Positions 5,558 through 6,105 of a stretch of 6,105 nucleotides of DNA are shown here, in pieces. The stretch's first letter is position 1; each line of letters starts with the position of its first letter. The stretch comes from Thiothrix sp. (lineage in GTDB: Bacteria; Pseudomonadota; Gammaproteobacteria; Thiotrichales; Thiotrichaceae): contig DRMA01000201.1 in the NCBI GenBank assembly GCA_011375245.1, forward strand, positions 1 to 6,105. Direction: 5' to 3'. A program made the position numbers and the translations under genes. The notes beneath the pieces are model-generated. The model ran no database searches, had not been told where the DNA came from, and saw nothing but the letters and a program-made list of their open reading frames with translations.

Positions 5558-5631
5558 AACATTTAGCCACTATGAAAACATATGTCCTCTAACTGAAAAA
5601 AATGAGACATCAACAGCTACTAAGGAATATG
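5558..5631. other. Short mucD-sucA gap without a clear terminator
   Basis: These 74 bases contain no convincing terminator. ATGTC (5582-5586) and GACAT (5606-5610) could pair, but the stem is short, the loop is long and no T-run follows. No good promoter for sucA was seen either, so read-through from mucD is possible. Confidence 0.4.
5622..5626 (+). promoter_or_regulatory. Ribosome binding site before sucA
   Basis: AAGGA lies 5 bases before the ATG at 5632 and 2 bases before the ATG at 5629, which favours 5632. An in-frame ATG at 5602 has no such site. A TAA at 5590-5592 closes the frame further upstream. Confidence 0.55.
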
Positions 5632-6105
5632 ATGGAAGAGAGTCGCAGGGAGTCGTTGTTAGAGGGAGAGAATGCCACATATATTGATATGCTGTATGAG
5701 CGTTATCTGCAAGATCCTATATTGGTTGATAGTAGTTGGCGCGACTATTTTTCTAATTTACCGATTCCTGCTGATTTACAGCAAGGTATACGCCACTCAG
5801 AGGTGATGCAACAATTTCGTACTGATGAATTATTCAATCATGTCAAACCTTGTCAAGTCAATGGTGCCGATCTGCAGCGAGCTGTGGAAACGGAACGGCA
5901 TCAAATCCATATTATTCAGCTTATCAAAGCCTATCGTGTGTTAGGTCATCTTGAAGCAGATACTAATCCATTAGGTAAATTGCATCAACAACCTCATTCA
6001 CATTGTGATGAGTTGACATTGTCTTACTATCGTCTTGATCATTTGCAGGGTGATGATGTATTTGATACAGGTGATTTTTTTCTGATCAAGCCTGCAACTA
6101 TACAA
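5632..6105 (+). CDS. sucA: 2-oxoglutarate dehydrogenase E1 component SucA, N-terminal part (cut by window edge)
   Basis: SucA is the thiamine-diphosphate E1 subunit of the 2-oxoglutarate dehydrogenase complex in the TCA cycle; it decarboxylates 2-oxoglutarate and passes the succinyl group to SucB. The frame is open for 158 codons to the window edge, about a sixth of a protein of roughly 940 residues. The start of the family is clear: ATYIDMLYERYLQDP then VDSSWRDYFSNLP matches the conserved N-terminal helix that anchors E1 in the complex. IIQLIKAYRVLGHLEADTNPLG matches the next conserved block. The catalytic domain lies beyond the window. Starts at 5602 (10 residues longer) and 5629 (one longer) are possible; 5632 is preferred for its ribosome site. 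Whether sucB follows cannot be seen. The gene sits 74 bases after mucD on the same strand, an uncommon neighbour for the sigma-E cluster. Confidence 0.93.
   Translation, partial: MEESRRESLLEGENATYIDMLYERYLQDPILVDSSWRDYFSNLPIPADLQQGIRHSEVMQQFRTDELFNHVKPCQVNGADLQRAVETERHQIHIIQLIKAYRVLGHLEADTNPLGKLHQQPHSHCDELTLSYYRLDHLQGDDVFDTGDFFLIKPATIQ

Noticed and set aside
5582..5610. ATGTC/GACAT pairing as a terminator after mucD
   Set aside because: The stem is short with a long A-rich loop and no T-run, and it overlaps a possible sucA start.
1..6105. CRISPR array, tRNA, rRNA or intact transposase
   Set aside because: No regularly spaced direct repeats, cloverleaf-like segment, rRNA motif or transposase coding frame was found on either strand.

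Overview
The window carries a complete extracytoplasmic-stress sigma-E (RpoE/AlgU) locus from an AT-rich gammaproteobacterium. The order is [nadB, partial, minus strand] <-> rpoE - rseA - rseB - rseC - mucD/degP (htrA) -> [sucA, partial]. A divergent nadB followed by algU-mucABCD is the arrangement known from Pseudomonas and relatives. The low G+C (roughly 40 % by eye) and the long non-coding gaps argue against Pseudomonas itself, and I do not assign a genus.

Layout. Positions 1-519 (minus strand) hold the first 173 codons of L-aspartate oxidase (NAD biosynthesis). Positions 520-807 form a divergent promoter region with a plausible sigma-E-type autoregulatory promoter. RpoE is at 808-1386. 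An unusually long 276-base gap separates it from the membrane anti-sigma factor RseA (1663-2211), which overlaps the periplasmic regulator RseB (2198-3100) by 14 bases. A 442-base non-coding stretch (3101-3542) then holds several inverted repeats, including a 74-base element with matching ATTA flanks and a pair of tandem hairpins. RseC follows (3543-4025), then a 113-base gap with a sigma-70-like promoter overlapping a 25-base palindrome, then the periplasmic serine protease MucD/DegP (4139-5557). After a further 74 bases the start of SucA (E1 of 2-oxoglutarate dehydrogenase) runs off the right edge.

How the genes work together (family knowledge). RseA spans the inner membrane and holds RpoE at its cytoplasmic face. 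RseB binds the periplasmic part of RseA and shields it from the first protease (DegS/AlgW, not in this window). Envelope stress removes RseB and triggers RseA proteolysis, and free RpoE activates envelope-repair genes. RseC is an accessory inner-membrane protein. MucD removes misfolded periplasmic proteins and so damps the signal. NadB and SucA are metabolic neighbours with no evident role in the pathway.

The genes are conventional and I found no wholly new system. The parts worth a second look are non-coding: the sigma/anti-sigma gap, the hairpin cluster and possible mobile-element remnants between rseB and rseC, and the palindromic promoter of mucD. RseB is also divergent, with two cysteines flanking a conserved motif.
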